A model generated the notes under the pieces. That model ran no database searches, was not told the DNA's origin, and worked only from the letters and a program-made list of their open reading frames with translations. A stretch of 64,000 bases of DNA from Deinococcus cellulosilyticus NBRC 106333 = KACC 11606 (lineage in GTDB: Bacteria > Deinococcota > Deinococci > Deinococcales > Deinococcaceae), in the NCBI RefSeq assembly GCF_007990775.1, contig NZ_BJXB01000017.1:62001-126000 (forward strand), read 5' to 3'. The position numbers were made by a program, and so were the translations under genes. Positions 18,477 to 28,322 of the stretch are shown here, piece after piece (the first letter of the stretch is position 1; every line of letters begins with the position of its first letter).

Positions 18477-19721
18477 ATGAAAAGACAGGCTGGACTGGCT
18501 TTTATTCTGGTGACATTGTTGCTTGACGTGCTCGGGTTTGGACTGATCATTCCGATCTTCCCGGAATTGATCAAGGAGGTTTCTGGCAGAAACACAAGTG
18601 ATGCAGCCCTGCTGCTGGGTTACATGGTGGCCGTATTCTCACTGGTGCAGTTCATTTTCTCCCCCATCCTGGGAGGGCTCTCCGACCAGTATGGACGCAG
18701 GCCCATTCTGCTGATTTCATTGTTCGGACTTGCACTGGATTACCTGCTGCTGGCTTTCGCTCCCACCCTGGGCTGGATCTGGGTCGGGCGCATCATCGCA
18801 GGCATGACCGCTGCCAACATCACCGCTGCGAGTGCCTACATTGCAGACGTCTCTGCTCCTGAGGACCGTGCAAAGAACTTCGGGATGATGGGGGCTGTTT
18901 TCAGTGTGGGCTTCATCATTGGCCCGGCCATTGGTGGTTTTCTGGGAGAGCACGGCACCCGACTGCCCTTCTTCTTTGCTGCAGGTCTGGCTTTCCTGAA
19001 CTGGCTGTACGGTTTTTTTGTGCTGCCTGAATCTCACAAGAAGGAAAACCGCAAACCCTTCAACATCCGAAACGCCAACCCTGTGGCTGCTCTGGGTCTG
19101 CTGCGCAAATACCGCGTGGTGTTCAACCTGACCGGAATGTTTCTGCTCACCAACCTTGCCAACCAGCTTCTGCAGAACGTATGGGTGCTTTACACCGCAG
19201 AACGTTATGGCTGGGGGCCACAGGCCAACGGCTTTTCCCTGACCGCTGTGGGTGTGATGGGCGCCATTGTACAGGGCGCACTGGTGGGAATCCTCATTCC
19301 CAAACTGGGTGAAAAACGGGCGATCCTGCTGGGTCTTGGTCTGGGTGTACTGCAGTTCATTGCCTTCGGTCTGGCCACCCAGGGCTGGATGATTTACGTC
19401 ATCATTGTCGTTGGAGCCATTGGTGGCATTGCAGGTCCAGCAATTCAGGGTCTGGTCTCCAGGCAGGTTTCTGAAACCGAACAGGGATCTGTGCAGGGTG
19501 CCCTCTCTGGCCTCTGGAGCCTGGTGAGCATTGTGGGCCCCATTCTGGCCACCTTCATCTTTGCTTACTTCACCAACAAAACCAATGGAGCCCCATACAT
19601 CCCTGGCATGCCCTTCTTTGTGGGCGCACTGATGATGCTGCTCGGAACCTTCATCGCCATCTGGGCTTTCCGGGCCAAACGTTACGATGACCCCATGAAA
19701 TTGAAAGCTGCTGAGGATTGA
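18477..19721 (+). CDS. MFS efflux transporter, TetA/TCR-like
   Basis: A 414-residue permease with 12 predicted helices. The drug/H+ antiporter motif is clear: the loop 2-3 signature GGLSDQYGRRPILL and helix 5 motif C-like VGFIIGPAIGGFLGE. Helix 1 DVLGFGLIIPIFPELI is typical of the TetA(TCR) and MdtG-type group. The substrate cannot be read from sequence, and no TetR-type regulator is adjacent. The start follows the promoter and AAGGG at 18477. A terminator lies 18 nt after the stop. Confidence 0.9.
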   Translation: MKRQAGLAFILVTLLLDVLGFGLIIPIFPELIKEVSGRNTSDAALLLGYMVAVFSLVQFIFSPILGGLSDQYGRRPILLISLFGLALDYLLLAFAPTLGWIWVGRIIAGMTAANITAASAYIADVSAPEDRAKNFGMMGAVFSVGFIIGPAIGGFLGEHGTRLPFFFAAGLAFLNWLYGFFVLPESHKKENRKPFNIRNANPVAALGLLRKYRVVFNLTGMFLLTNLANQLLQNVWVLYTAERYGWGPQANGFSLTAVGVMGAIVQGALVGILIPKLGEKRAILLGLGLGVLQFIAFGLATQGWMIYVIIVVGAIGGIAGPAIQGLVSRQVSETEQGSVQGALSGLWSLVSIVGPILATFIFAYFTNKTNGAPYIPGMPFFVGALMMLLGTFIAIWAFRAKRYDDPMKLKAAED

Positions 19722-19738
19722 TCCAGCCAGAACAACTG

Positions 19739-19771
19739 GACCCACCTGAAACAGGTGGGTCTCTTGCTTTA
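19739..19771 (+). terminator. Terminator of the TetA-like gene
   Basis: Stem GACCCACCTG / CAGGTGGGTC with an AAA loop, then TCTTGCTTT. Confidence 0.85.
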
Positions 19772-19788
19772 TGAGACAAAAACAGAAT

Positions 19789-19832
19789 GCGCTCCTAAGA
19801 GCGCAAAAAAAAGACCCGCCCAGACGGGCGGG
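19789..19832 (-). terminator. Tandem terminators of tRNA-Glu
   Basis: On the minus strand, CCCGCCC / GGGCGGG (19815-19832) is followed by eight T residues (19805-19812). A second small hairpin GCGCTC / GAGCGC (19789-19804) comes after it. Confidence 0.85.
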
Positions 19833-19837
19833 CATGT

Positions 19838-19913
<76 letters not shown>

Positions 19914-19942
19914 TCCATAAGGCCCCCTTCAAGGCGAGAAGT

Positions 19943-19971
19943 AGGATACACAATAATTTGAGTTTTGTAAA
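19943..19971 (-). promoter_or_regulatory. tRNA-Glu promoter
   Basis: On the minus strand: TTTACA (19966-19971), 17-bp spacer, TATCCT (19943-19948), placed about 30 nt before the mature 5' end. Confidence 0.75.
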
Positions 19972-20055
19972 CCCCCCCTGAGTGTGGCCTAAAAGCCTTC
20001 ATCTGTTTTCTCATTCTTAAGGAAGAAAGACAGGTCCTCAGACAGAATTCAGGCC

Positions 20056-20520
20056 CTATTCCAGATGGTCATACTGGTACAGCAGGGCTGCTCTGGGATT
20101 GGCTTCTGGATGGTGGTGCAGGCGCACAAGTTCGGCCACGTTTCTTCTTGCCCCAGCCGTGGTCAGCATTTCTGCACCCAGCTCAGGGTGGGAAAAACGG
20201 ACCTTCACGCCCTCTGTCTGGATGTATTTTGAGAAGCGGTAGGGCACCAGTCCAACCATCACCCGTTCAACCACGCTGTAGGGCCGGATGCTCTTGCCGC
20301 AGTCGTGCAGGATCGCTGCGGCAATGAGTTCAACATCTGCCTCTGGGTGGTCTGCCTGCAAGGTCCGGGCAACCCGCGTTCCATGCTCCCTGTCCCGGGG
20401 GTCCATCTGGATGTACACCGAGAATTCCTCAGGGGTGAGCACCCTGCTGGCCCAGTGGTCTTCCGGGGTGGCCTGATCAGGCGTGATGGATCTGGCGAGG
20501 CGTTTGAGCTTCCCGAGCAT
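20056..20520 (-). CDS. HD-domain phosphohydrolase
   Basis: A 154-residue protein with an HD superfamily metal site: an early His (REHGTRVART), the HD pair in AAILHDCGK, and later His/Asp residues (HPELGAEML, VRLHHHPEANP). HD proteins of this size hydrolyse phosphate esters, often nucleotides. It lacks extra domains, so the substrate is unknown. It stands alone, with no clear operon partner. Confidence 0.85.
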   Translation of the reverse strand: MLGKLKRLARSITPDQATPEDHWASRVLTPEEFSVYIQMDPRDREHGTRVARTLQADHPEADVELIAAAILHDCGKSIRPYSVVERVMVGLVPYRFSKYIQTEGVKVRFSHPELGAEMLTTAGARRNVAELVRLHHHPEANPRAALLYQYDHLE

Positions 20521-20552
20521 GGGTCACATCATACCCACAACACCTCTGAGAT

Positions 20553-21065
20553 TTAATGATAGGCTTTCCAGTCTTCCGCAAAATCAGCAAAGAGGGTGAG
20601 CCCATCGCCAATCAGCAAGGGCCTGAGCATCTCCTCACGGTCATAGGCTCCGAGTTTACGGTTGTCCCAGATGATGGAGTACATCACCTTGCCTGCAGAA
20701 GGAGAGGTTCTGGAGTAAGGGCTGTTCACCTGGTTCATGTTGGCCTGCTGGATGATCACTTCGATGGCTGCTGAATAAATGAATCCTGCGGTCGTTTTCT
20801 GGGCGTTCACAGTCAGGTAGACAAAACCCACGCAGTTTTCCATGGTGGTGTCTGCAATGTTGAGGCCCAGTCGGGTGGATTCATTGAGCAGGACCCGCTG
20901 GAGTTCTTCTGGAAGCCCTGAGGTGCTGTCGAACTTGTCGTTCACAACGATCATGGGGACGCCCACACACATGTCCGTGGGTTTGAGGAAAGCAAGGTTC
21001 TCCCCATAGCGCATGGCCTGTGCAGAACACAGCAGGGAAAGGGCAGCAATCAGGATTTTTTTCAT
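20553..21065 (-). CDS. Secreted protein of unknown function
   Basis: 170 residues from ATG 21065 with AGAGGTCC upstream. The frame opens at 21119, but those residues are not signal-like. The N-terminus KKILIAALSLLCSAQA is a Sec signal. The mature protein has two Cys (DMCVGVP, ENCVGFVYL) that could form a disulfide, and a central stretch (GFIYSAAIEVIIQQANMNQ) typical of a beta-rich periplasmic protein. I recognise no family. Confidence 0.75.
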   Translation of the reverse strand: MKKILIAALSLLCSAQAMRYGENLAFLKPTDMCVGVPMIVVNDKFDSTSGLPEELQRVLLNESTRLGLNIADTTMENCVGFVYLTVNAQKTTAGFIYSAAIEVIIQQANMNQVNSPYSRTSPSAGKVMYSIIWDNRKLGAYDREEMLRPLLIGDGLTLFADFAEDWKAYH

Positions 21066-21161
21066 GTCAGGACCTCTTTTTGTGAATGGCCAGGGAGGAT
21101 CTGGCTCGTGTGACACCACAGTACAGAAGAGGGCATGATTCCAGCATGATTCTGTAAAAGC

Positions 21162-21187
21162 AAAACCCCCTCCTGCTGTGGAGGGGG
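21162..21187 (-). terminator. Terminator of trxB
   Basis: Stem CCCCCTCC / GGAGGGGG with a 6-nt loop, then TTTT on the minus strand, 25 nt past the trxB stop. Confidence 0.85.
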
Positions 21188-21211
21188 CCGAAAGTTCAAA
21201 TCATGTCCTGT

Positions 21212-22144
21212 TCAGGCGTGCTCAACTTCTGCGTGCGCCAGCAGCTTTTCAGCGGTCATGGCTGCACGTGTCCCCGCACCCACACTGGTGGCCAGCTGAC
21301 GGAACACATAATCGCTGACGTCACCCGCAGCCAGCACCCCCTCGGTGGAGGTGAAAATGTCCTCTTTCACATCGATGTAACCATCGTCGCGGAGTTTCAC
21401 AAGGTCTCCCAGGAAGGCGGTGTTGGGCACGTGCCCGATGAACACGAACACACCATCGGTGGCATGGTCGTACACCTCTCCGGTCTTGAGGTTCTTCAGG
21501 CGCACCCCATTCACCACTTCGCCCCCGAGCACTTCTTCCACCACGGTGTCCCAGATGAAACGCATCTTGGGATTGGAGAAAGCACGTTGCTGGGCCACCT
21601 TGTTGGCACGGAGGGTGTCGCGACGGTGAATCAGGGTCACGGTGTCCGCAAATTTGGTGAGGAACAGCCCTTCTTCCACGGCAGCATCTCCACCGCCCAC
21701 CACCACGACATTTTTGCCTCTGTAGAAGAAGCCGTCACAGGTGGCACAGGTGCTGACCCCACGGCCCCAGAATTTCTCTTCACCAGGAACATGCAGGGCT
21801 TTGGGGTTGGCTCCGGTGGCCACAATCACCATCTTGCCGAAGTAGGTGGTGTCGTACCCTTTGACCTTGAAGCCGCCATCGACTTTTTCGATGCCCTGAA
21901 CTTCATCCATCACCAGTGGGCTGCCGAAACGCTCAGCCTGCTGGACCATGCGCTGGGAGAGTTCAAAACCGCTGATGGGTTCAGGAAAGCCAGGGTAGTT
22001 CTCGACTTCTTCGGTCTGGGCGATCTGGCCGCCAGGCTGACCTTTTTCGATGATGACGGTCTTCAGGTTTGCACGGCCTGCGTAGATGCCTGCAGTGAGT
22101 CCTGCCGGTCCGCCGCCAATGATCACGATGTCGTAGTGTTCCAT
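21212..22144 (-). CDS. trxB: Thioredoxin reductase
   Basis: A 310-residue NAD(P)H-dependent flavoprotein. FAD site IIGGGPAGLTAGIYAGRANL, redox-active pair in STCATCDGFFY (CxxC), nucleotide site VVVGGGDAAVEEGLFL, and the C-terminal FAD motif GVLAAGDVSDY. The GGGDAAVEE loop is followed by HRRDTLRA, the usual NADPH-contacting arginines. AGGGGA before ATG 22144 sets the start, although the frame stays open to 22534. A structured, terminated RNA lies upstream in the same direction. Confidence 0.95.
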   Translation of the reverse strand: MEHYDIVIIGGGPAGLTAGIYAGRANLKTVIIEKGQPGGQIAQTEEVENYPGFPEPISGFELSQRMVQQAERFGSPLVMDEVQGIEKVDGGFKVKGYDTTYFGKMVIVATGANPKALHVPGEEKFWGRGVSTCATCDGFFYRGKNVVVVGGGDAAVEEGLFLTKFADTVTLIHRRDTLRANKVAQQRAFSNPKMRFIWDTVVEEVLGGEVVNGVRLKNLKTGEVYDHATDGVFVFIGHVPNTAFLGDLVKLRDDGYIDVKEDIFTSTEGVLAAGDVSDYVFRQLATSVGAGTRAAMTAEKLLAHAEVEHA

Positions 22145-22280
22145 GTCGGATTCCCCTCCAAAAGTATGGTCATGATACTGCAAGCCTGAAGGTGAAGACA
22201 GTGCATTGCACAAACTTGCATCACAATTCAAGGTTGCTTCTGACAATCCTTCGTTCAATTGTCTTTTTTCTGGGGCCGTT

Positions 22281-22480
22281 CCAAAAACGGTGAAAGCCCC
22301 TGAGATCCAGAGGCTTTCACCGGCGCGAGGAGGTGGTGCATGCAGTGTCACCAAGAGAGTGACTTGCGTGAAGGTCTGAGGTGTGAGGTTGAAGTGACCT
22401 TCGTGCTCTCTTGTGGCTTCACTGTACCCCCGACAAGTCGGGCAAATGTCCTGCCAGGTTGATGTGTGTGTTTCTGTTGA
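22281..22480 (-). ncRNA. Candidate structured RNA or attenuated leader upstream of trxB
   Basis: On the minus strand three stacked helices form one long irregular hairpin: CAGTG/CACTG (22343-22347 with 22420-22424), CAAGAGAG/CTCTCTTG (22352-22359 with 22406-22413) and GAAGGTC/GACCTTC (22370-22376 with 22396-22402). A small CCCGAC/GTCGGG hairpin (22429-22442) precedes it. The RNA ends in an 11-bp stem (22288-22298 with 22312-22322) plus TTTTT, an intrinsic terminator. The stem-with-bubbles form recalls 6S RNA, or it may be a terminated trxB leader. No clear -10 is visible, so the 5' end is approximate. Confidence 0.5.
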
Positions 22481-22539
22481 GAACAAATTGAGAAGACTGT
22501 TACAAATTAGAAGATTTAGCGTACTCATGGGCATAGGGG

Positions 22540-22569
22540 TTTACTCAGGGGGTATGGGCTGTGTACAAT
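22540..22569 (+). promoter_or_regulatory. rpsA promoter
   Basis: TTTACT (22540-22545), 18-bp spacer, TACAAT (22564-22569), about 57 nt upstream of the rpsA ATG, which is preceded by AAGGAGGAA. Confidence 0.75.
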
Positions 22570-22625
22570 GAGATGTTGCCATTTGTGGTTTTCGGGCCAC
22601 GGTGGTTTAAGGAGGAACATAGTTA

Positions 22626-24278
<1,653 letters not shown>

Positions 24279-24298
24279 TCCTCTTTGTGTCAAAAGTG

Positions 24299-24327
24299 GG
24301 AGGGCTTCTGCCCTCCTTCTCTTTTTT
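24299..24327 (+). terminator. rpsA terminator
   Basis: Stem GGAGGGC / GCCCTCC with a TTCT loop, followed by TTCTCTTTTTT. Confidence 0.9.
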
Positions 24328-24331
24328 GTGA

Positions 24332-24352
24332 TATTATGTTATTAGCATAATA
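24332..24352. promoter_or_regulatory. TATTATG-N7-CATAATA inverted repeat upstream of the WGR gene
   Basis: A perfect 7-bp dyad in AT-rich DNA about 135 nt before the WGR gene. Three further ACGGA words lie close to that gene's start. An operator role is inference. Confidence 0.45.
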
Positions 24353-24485
24353 GATGTTTTGGGTTTTACCCCTGCTTGTTCTTTTGTTGTGAAGAAAGCC
24401 TGTTCAATTCACAGAAAGAAATGTTACCATTTCGTAACTCTACGGAGCTGTCCTTTACGGAAAAACCCCCTTTAACGGAGAAACC

Positions 24486-25910
24486 ATGGAAAAACACTAT
24501 CTTGAGTATTCGGACCCCAACGGCGCAGAACACAAGTTTTATGAAGTCACCATCAACGACGCAGCTCTGGTGATCCGATATGGCCGCATTGGCACCGACG
24601 GTCAGACCCAGAGCAAGACCTTTGCCAGCTTTGAAAAAGCAAAAGCAGAGGCAGACAAAAAAATCAAAGAGAAAAAACGCAAGGGATATGAAGACGCTGT
24701 TCAGGGCGTGCGGCAGAAACGTTCGATCACCAGACGCAGTGTGGAAGAAGTCAGGCCTGCCAGTTCCGCCAGCAAAGCTCCCGTGCTCTGGCGGATGAAG
24801 ACAGGATCAAGTGCTTTTGGCATTTACGCCGACAGTGAACGGGTCTGGGTGGGCAACCAGGGCGGCAAAGTCATCGCAGTGGACCACTCTGGCGAAACCC
24901 TGAGCACCTTTCAGCTTCCCGAAGGGGTCAAGTGCCTGGTCAGTGACGGCATGTTCATGTACGCCGGATGCGATGATGGCAACGTCTACGACCTGACGGG
25001 CAAGGTGCCTTTCGTGGCCTACAATATTGACGAAAGCGTGGACATTTACTGGCTTGACATCCACAAAGGTGTGCTCGGGGTGTCCGACTCTCATGGCAAC
25101 ATCTATGCCTTCAACCCGGAGAGCGAAAACCAGTGGGGCAATGTGAATGGAAGTGGTTCTGCAGGCTGGATGGTCCGCATGGACGATGAAGGCGTCTATC
25201 ACGGCCACAGTGGTGGCGTTGCGGCCTACGATCCCCAGAGCGGCATAGAACTCTGGAAGGCCAAAACCCAGGGTGCAGTGCTGTTCGGCTGGCAGGACCA
25301 GGACCATGTGTATGCGGCAACGGCAATGCGCGCAGTCCAGCGTTTCGACAAGAAAGGCAACCTGCAGCAGACCTACAAGTGCGATGCTGCGGTGTTTTCC
25401 TGCGCTTCCAGCCCGGATGGAGAGTACATCTTTGCCGGAGACAACTCCAGTGCCATCTATGCTTTCTCCAAAGACGGCACCCGCCTGTGGAAGCTGAACT
25501 CAGGCTGCTCGTCTGCCCTGTCCATGCAATACCTGAACGAGCGCCTGTTCATCGTGACCACAGACGGGTCTCTGGCCATGATCGACGCCTCCCCTGCAGC
25601 CATTGCGGCAGCCCAGCAAGGCCAGCTCCCACAGGTCAAGGACATCAAGGCCCAGGCCGCCCAGGGCACTGCTCCTCTGCAACGCCAGACCCTGCAACGT
25701 GCCCAGTACACCGGTCAGGGCGTGGTGCTCAGGTGCGTAAAAGAGGGCGGCAAATTGCGCATTCGCGTGGAAACCGAAGGCTACCACGACAGCTGGAACG
25801 TGCAGTTCCCCAAAGACCTGCGTGAAGAAGGTGCCCGTTATCTGGTCGATGAGGTCGCAGAAACGGGCGGATTCTATCGGGTGGTCGGAGAGATCCGGAA
25901 GCTGGATTGA
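24486..25910 (+). CDS. WGR-domain protein with C-terminal beta-propeller
   Basis: 474 residues. Residues 1 to about 75 form a WGR domain (KHYLEYSDPNGAEHKFYEV, then VIRYGRIGTDGQ with the RYGRIG core, then KTFASFEKAKAEADKKIKEK), followed by a basic linker. Residues about 98-375 are WD/PQQ-like propeller blades, each with a short GVYHG-, GVSDSHGNIYAF- or FAGDNSSAIYAF-type strand. A final 85-residue beta domain (RQTLQRAQYTGQGVVLRCVKEGGKLRIRV) closes it. WGR domains bind DNA ends in PARPs and occur in bacterial proteins such as MolR. No enzyme domain is present. ACGGAGAAACC precedes ATG. The function is unknown. Confidence 0.85.
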   Translation: MEKHYLEYSDPNGAEHKFYEVTINDAALVIRYGRIGTDGQTQSKTFASFEKAKAEADKKIKEKKRKGYEDAVQGVRQKRSITRRSVEEVRPASSASKAPVLWRMKTGSSAFGIYADSERVWVGNQGGKVIAVDHSGETLSTFQLPEGVKCLVSDGMFMYAGCDDGNVYDLTGKVPFVAYNIDESVDIYWLDIHKGVLGVSDSHGNIYAFNPESENQWGNVNGSGSAGWMVRMDDEGVYHGHSGGVAAYDPQSGIELWKAKTQGAVLFGWQDQDHVYAATAMRAVQRFDKKGNLQQTYKCDAAVFSCASSPDGEYIFAGDNSSAIYAFSKDGTRLWKLNSGCSSALSMQYLNERLFIVTTDGSLAMIDASPAAIAAAQQGQLPQVKDIKAQAAQGTAPLQRQTLQRAQYTGQGVVLRCVKEGGKLRIRVETEGYHDSWNVQFPKDLREEGARYLVDEVAETGGFYRVVGEIRKLD

Positions 25911-25930
25911 AAACCGGTACGGAGAGTGTG

Positions 25931-26323
25931 ATGTTTGGTGTGCCTGCCCATCACCTGAACTGGCACGATGCCCTTGTGGAAGAAGTCAGGATGGAGGGGA
26001 CCACCCTGAGCGTTCTGCTGGACTTTCCTCTCTATTCACAGTCGTTCTACCAGGACCATCTGCCTGAGAACCTGAAGGTGCAGGCATCCTTTGATCAGGT
26101 GCATTTTCTGAGCCCAGAATGGAACCAGCTCATGCAGAGCCCCTCAGGCCTCTGGGATGCAGAAATCCGAACTGCGCATTTCCAGAAAGACGAAGAGCGC
26201 TGGAGACTGGAACTGGCTGTAGAGGTGGAGGATTATCCCAGCAAGCGCAGAGACCCCCTGTTTCTCGTGATGGAGTATGCTTCCCTGCAATTGACGGATC
26301 AAGCAGGCAAACAAATCGCCTGA
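25931..26323 (+). CDS. Hypothetical protein coupled to the WGR gene
   Basis: 130 residues from ATG 25931, preceded by GGAGAG. The frame could also start at TTG 25907, overlapping the WGR stop. It is rich in aromatics and acidic residues, with no signal peptide or membrane segment (VPAHHLNWHDALVEEVRMEG, ALWD-type turns, DYPSKRRDPLFLVMEYA). It resembles no family I know. Its 20-nt gap from the WGR gene and shared terminator mark the two as one unit. Confidence 0.75.
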   Translation: MFGVPAHHLNWHDALVEEVRMEGTTLSVLLDFPLYSQSFYQDHLPENLKVQASFDQVHFLSPEWNQLMQSPSGLWDAEIRTAHFQKDEERWRLELAVEVEDYPSKRRDPLFLVMEYASLQLTDQAGKQIA

Positions 26324-26340
26324 TTGAACTGAAAACCAAA

Positions 26341-26383
26341 AACCAGAGGCCACAAGCCTCTGGTTTCTTTCTTGTTTTTTGCG
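26341..26383 (+). terminator. Terminator of the WGR operon
   Basis: Stem AACCAGAGGC / GCCTCTGGTT, loop CACAA, then TCTTTCTTGTTTTTT. Confidence 0.9.
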
Positions 26384-26390
26384 CTTCAAA

Positions 26391-27272
26391 TCACAGGCAG
26401 AGGTCGTTCAGGTTCCAGTCATGCTGGTCGAGCAGCAGGCGCGATTCATCCACTCCAAGGCCGCGTTTGATCATCACGCAGGCGGTTTTGACCTGCCAGT
26501 CGCAGTGTTCCAGGGCTTCTCTGGCCTGCTCGGGGGTGGCGTCCACGCAGGCCAGAACCATCTGGATGGCGCGGTTGTAAAGTTTCTGGTTGGTGGCTTT
26601 CATGTCCACCATCAGGTTGTTGTAGATTTTGCCGAGGCGCAGCATGATGGCGCAGCTCAGGGTGTTCAGGGTGATTTTCTGGGCGGTTCCTGCCTTCAGG
26701 CGGGTGGAACCGTTGATCACTTCAGGGCCCGTTTCAAGAAGGATCGGGCAGTCTGACTGTTCGAGCAGGGGTGAGCCCGCGTTGTTGGCAATGCCAATGG
26801 TGAGGGCACCTGCAAGTTGCGCCCTTTTCAGCACACCCAGGGTGTATGGGGTGCGGCCAGATGCAGTCACCAGGATGAAGACATCGTGCCGGGTCGGGTT
26901 CAGCACATCGGCTTCATTGAATCCCGCACCAGCATCGTCTTCTGCGGCTTCCTGGGCGGTCCACTCGGCGGCGGTTCCACCTGCAAGCAGGGAGATGGAG
27001 CGGTTCAGGGGCCAGCTGAAGGTCGGTGGAAGTTCGGCAGCGTCAAGAGCGGCCAGGCGACCACTGGTTCCAGCTCCTGCGTAAATCAGGCGTCCACCCT
27101 GTTTGAGGTGGTAGGCGGCATTTTCTGCAGCAGTGGCAATGCTCTGGGCAGCGTTCTGTACAGCAATGGCAGCTTCGGCCTGATCGCGGGACAGGATCAG
27201 CACCGCCTCGACCGTGTCTTGCGGGTTGAGAATTCGGGATTCGGATTGGATGGCTTCTGTACTGGTGGTCAT
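26391..27272 (-). CDS. murQ: N-acetylmuramic acid 6-phosphate etherase
   Basis: MurQ cleaves the lactyl ether of MurNAc-6-P to give GlcNAc-6-P and D-lactate in peptidoglycan recycling. The 293-residue SIS-fold protein has GGRLIYAGAGTSGRLAALDAAE (phosphosugar loop), the catalytic-Glu region (EDDAGAG), TASGRTPYTLG, and GPEVINGSTRLKAGTAQKITLN, all diagnostic. GAGGGGGAAGC before ATG 27272 sets the start. It diverges from a GntR/UTRA regulator, and nagA plus a GlcN-6-P deaminase follow that gene, so the cluster covers MurNAc-6-P to fructose-6-P. Confidence 0.96.
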   Translation of the reverse strand: MTTSTEAIQSESRILNPQDTVEAVLILSRDQAEAAIAVQNAAQSIATAAENAAYHLKQGGRLIYAGAGTSGRLAALDAAELPPTFSWPLNRSISLLAGGTAAEWTAQEAAEDDAGAGFNEADVLNPTRHDVFILVTASGRTPYTLGVLKRAQLAGALTIGIANNAGSPLLEQSDCPILLETGPEVINGSTRLKAGTAQKITLNTLSCAIMLRLGKIYNNLMVDMKATNQKLYNRAIQMVLACVDATPEQAREALEHCDWQVKTACVMIKRGLGVDESRLLLDQHDWNLNDLCL

Positions 27273-27324
27273 GCTTCCCCCTCACTGTGCCTGTTCGGAT
27301 TCAGGTGTCTAACCCGATCCTTTC

Positions 27325-27401
27325 ATACCAAGATAATACCAGTATAATACCAATAAGGGAGGTGATTGCCAAAAAGGCTAGAAGTGGTATTATGATGGTA
27401 T
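27325..27401. promoter_or_regulatory. Divergent murQ/gntR promoters with five phased ATACCA/TGGTAT boxes
   Basis: ATACCA occurs at 27325-27330, 27336-27341 and 27347-27352, exactly 11 bp apart. TGGTAT occurs at 27385-27390 and 27396-27401, also 11 bp apart. The murQ promoter (minus) reads TTGGCA (27367-27372), 17-bp spacer, TATTAT (27344-27349). The regulator promoter (plus) reads TTGCCA (27366-27371), 16-bp spacer, TATTAT (27388-27393). The two -35 boxes overlap and each -10 is covered by boxes. This fits repression of both genes by the adjacent HutC/NagR-type GntR protein, whose known sites are TGGT/ACCA dyads. Confidence 0.85.
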
Positions 27402-27403
27402 CT

Positions 27404-28168
27404 ATGTTACACGATGTGCTGACCCAGGCTTCGAAGAGCCTCAACCCCACCGACTCCACACCCATGTACCTTCAGGTGGCAGGGATTCTGGAGAAGATGA
27501 TCGACGATCAGGTCTTCACCGAGGGCAGTGCACTTCCGTCTGAACGCGATCTCACACAGGCTTTCAACGTTTCACGCGTGACCATCAGGCAGGCCCTCGG
27601 GGTGCTGGAAGAACGGGAACGCCTGACCCGCAAACGGGGCAGCGGAACCTATGTTGCCTCCAAACGGATCATGCAATCCCTGAGTTCCTTGACCAGTTTC
27701 AGCGATGACATGCGGGCAAGAGGCATGGTCCCAGGTGCACGGGTGATCTCCTTTGAGCGCTCCCGACCCAACCCCTCCGAGGCCCTCAACCTGGGGATCA
27801 GTCCCACCCAGGAGGTCTACCGCTTAAAACGCCTGAGAACCGCCAATGACATTCCCCTGGCCATCGAAACCAGTGTCCTGCCCACCACCATCCTCCAGCA
27901 GAACCTGAGCCGTGAAGACATCGAGAACCACTCGCTCTACACCTTCCTGCAGAAACAGGGGCGCTATCCTTCCCGTGCACTGCAACACCTGCGTGCCAAA
28001 AGTGCCGATCCGGACACCGCCCACCTGCTCAACCTGCCCAAAAACTCTGCGGTCCTTCACACCGAGCGCATCACCTGGGACCAGGACGGCAGACTGCTGG
28101 AATACGTGGTGTCGAGCTACCGTGGCGACATGTATGACTTCATTGTGGAACTGAAAACCGGCCTGTAA
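27404..28168 (+). CDS. GntR-family (HutC/NagR-type) transcriptional regulator
   Basis: 254 residues. An N-terminal winged helix (YLQVAGILEKMIDDQVFTEGSALPSERDLTQAFNVSRVTIRQALGVLEE, residues about 24-75, then RKRGSGTYV) is followed by a UTRA effector domain with SSLTSFSDDMRARGMVPG, EVYRLKRLRTANDIPLAIETSVLP, and a C-terminal YRGDMYDFIVEL. UTRA proteins near nag genes sense GlcN-6-P or GlcNAc-6-P. The frame opens at 27287. TATTAT at 27388-27393 puts the transcript start just before ATG 27404, so I take that start; ATG 27392 overlaps the -10 box. Confidence 0.92.
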   Translation: MLHDVLTQASKSLNPTDSTPMYLQVAGILEKMIDDQVFTEGSALPSERDLTQAFNVSRVTIRQALGVLEERERLTRKRGSGTYVASKRIMQSLSSLTSFSDDMRARGMVPGARVISFERSRPNPSEALNLGISPTQEVYRLKRLRTANDIPLAIETSVLPTTILQQNLSREDIENHSLYTFLQKQGRYPSRALQHLRAKSADPDTAHLLNLPKNSAVLHTERITWDQDGRLLEYVVSSYRGDMYDFIVELKTGL

Positions 28169-28322
28169 ACCTTCTTGTCTGGCTGTTTCTTCTGTGGACC
28201 TGCCTTCAGGCAGGCTCCAGAGGATAACCATTCCCACAGCACAGCAACCCCTGCCCCTTCAACATCAAGCCAGACCTGTACGCAAGCACAGGACGGAATT
28301 TTCTTGCCTGAGGAGATACACC

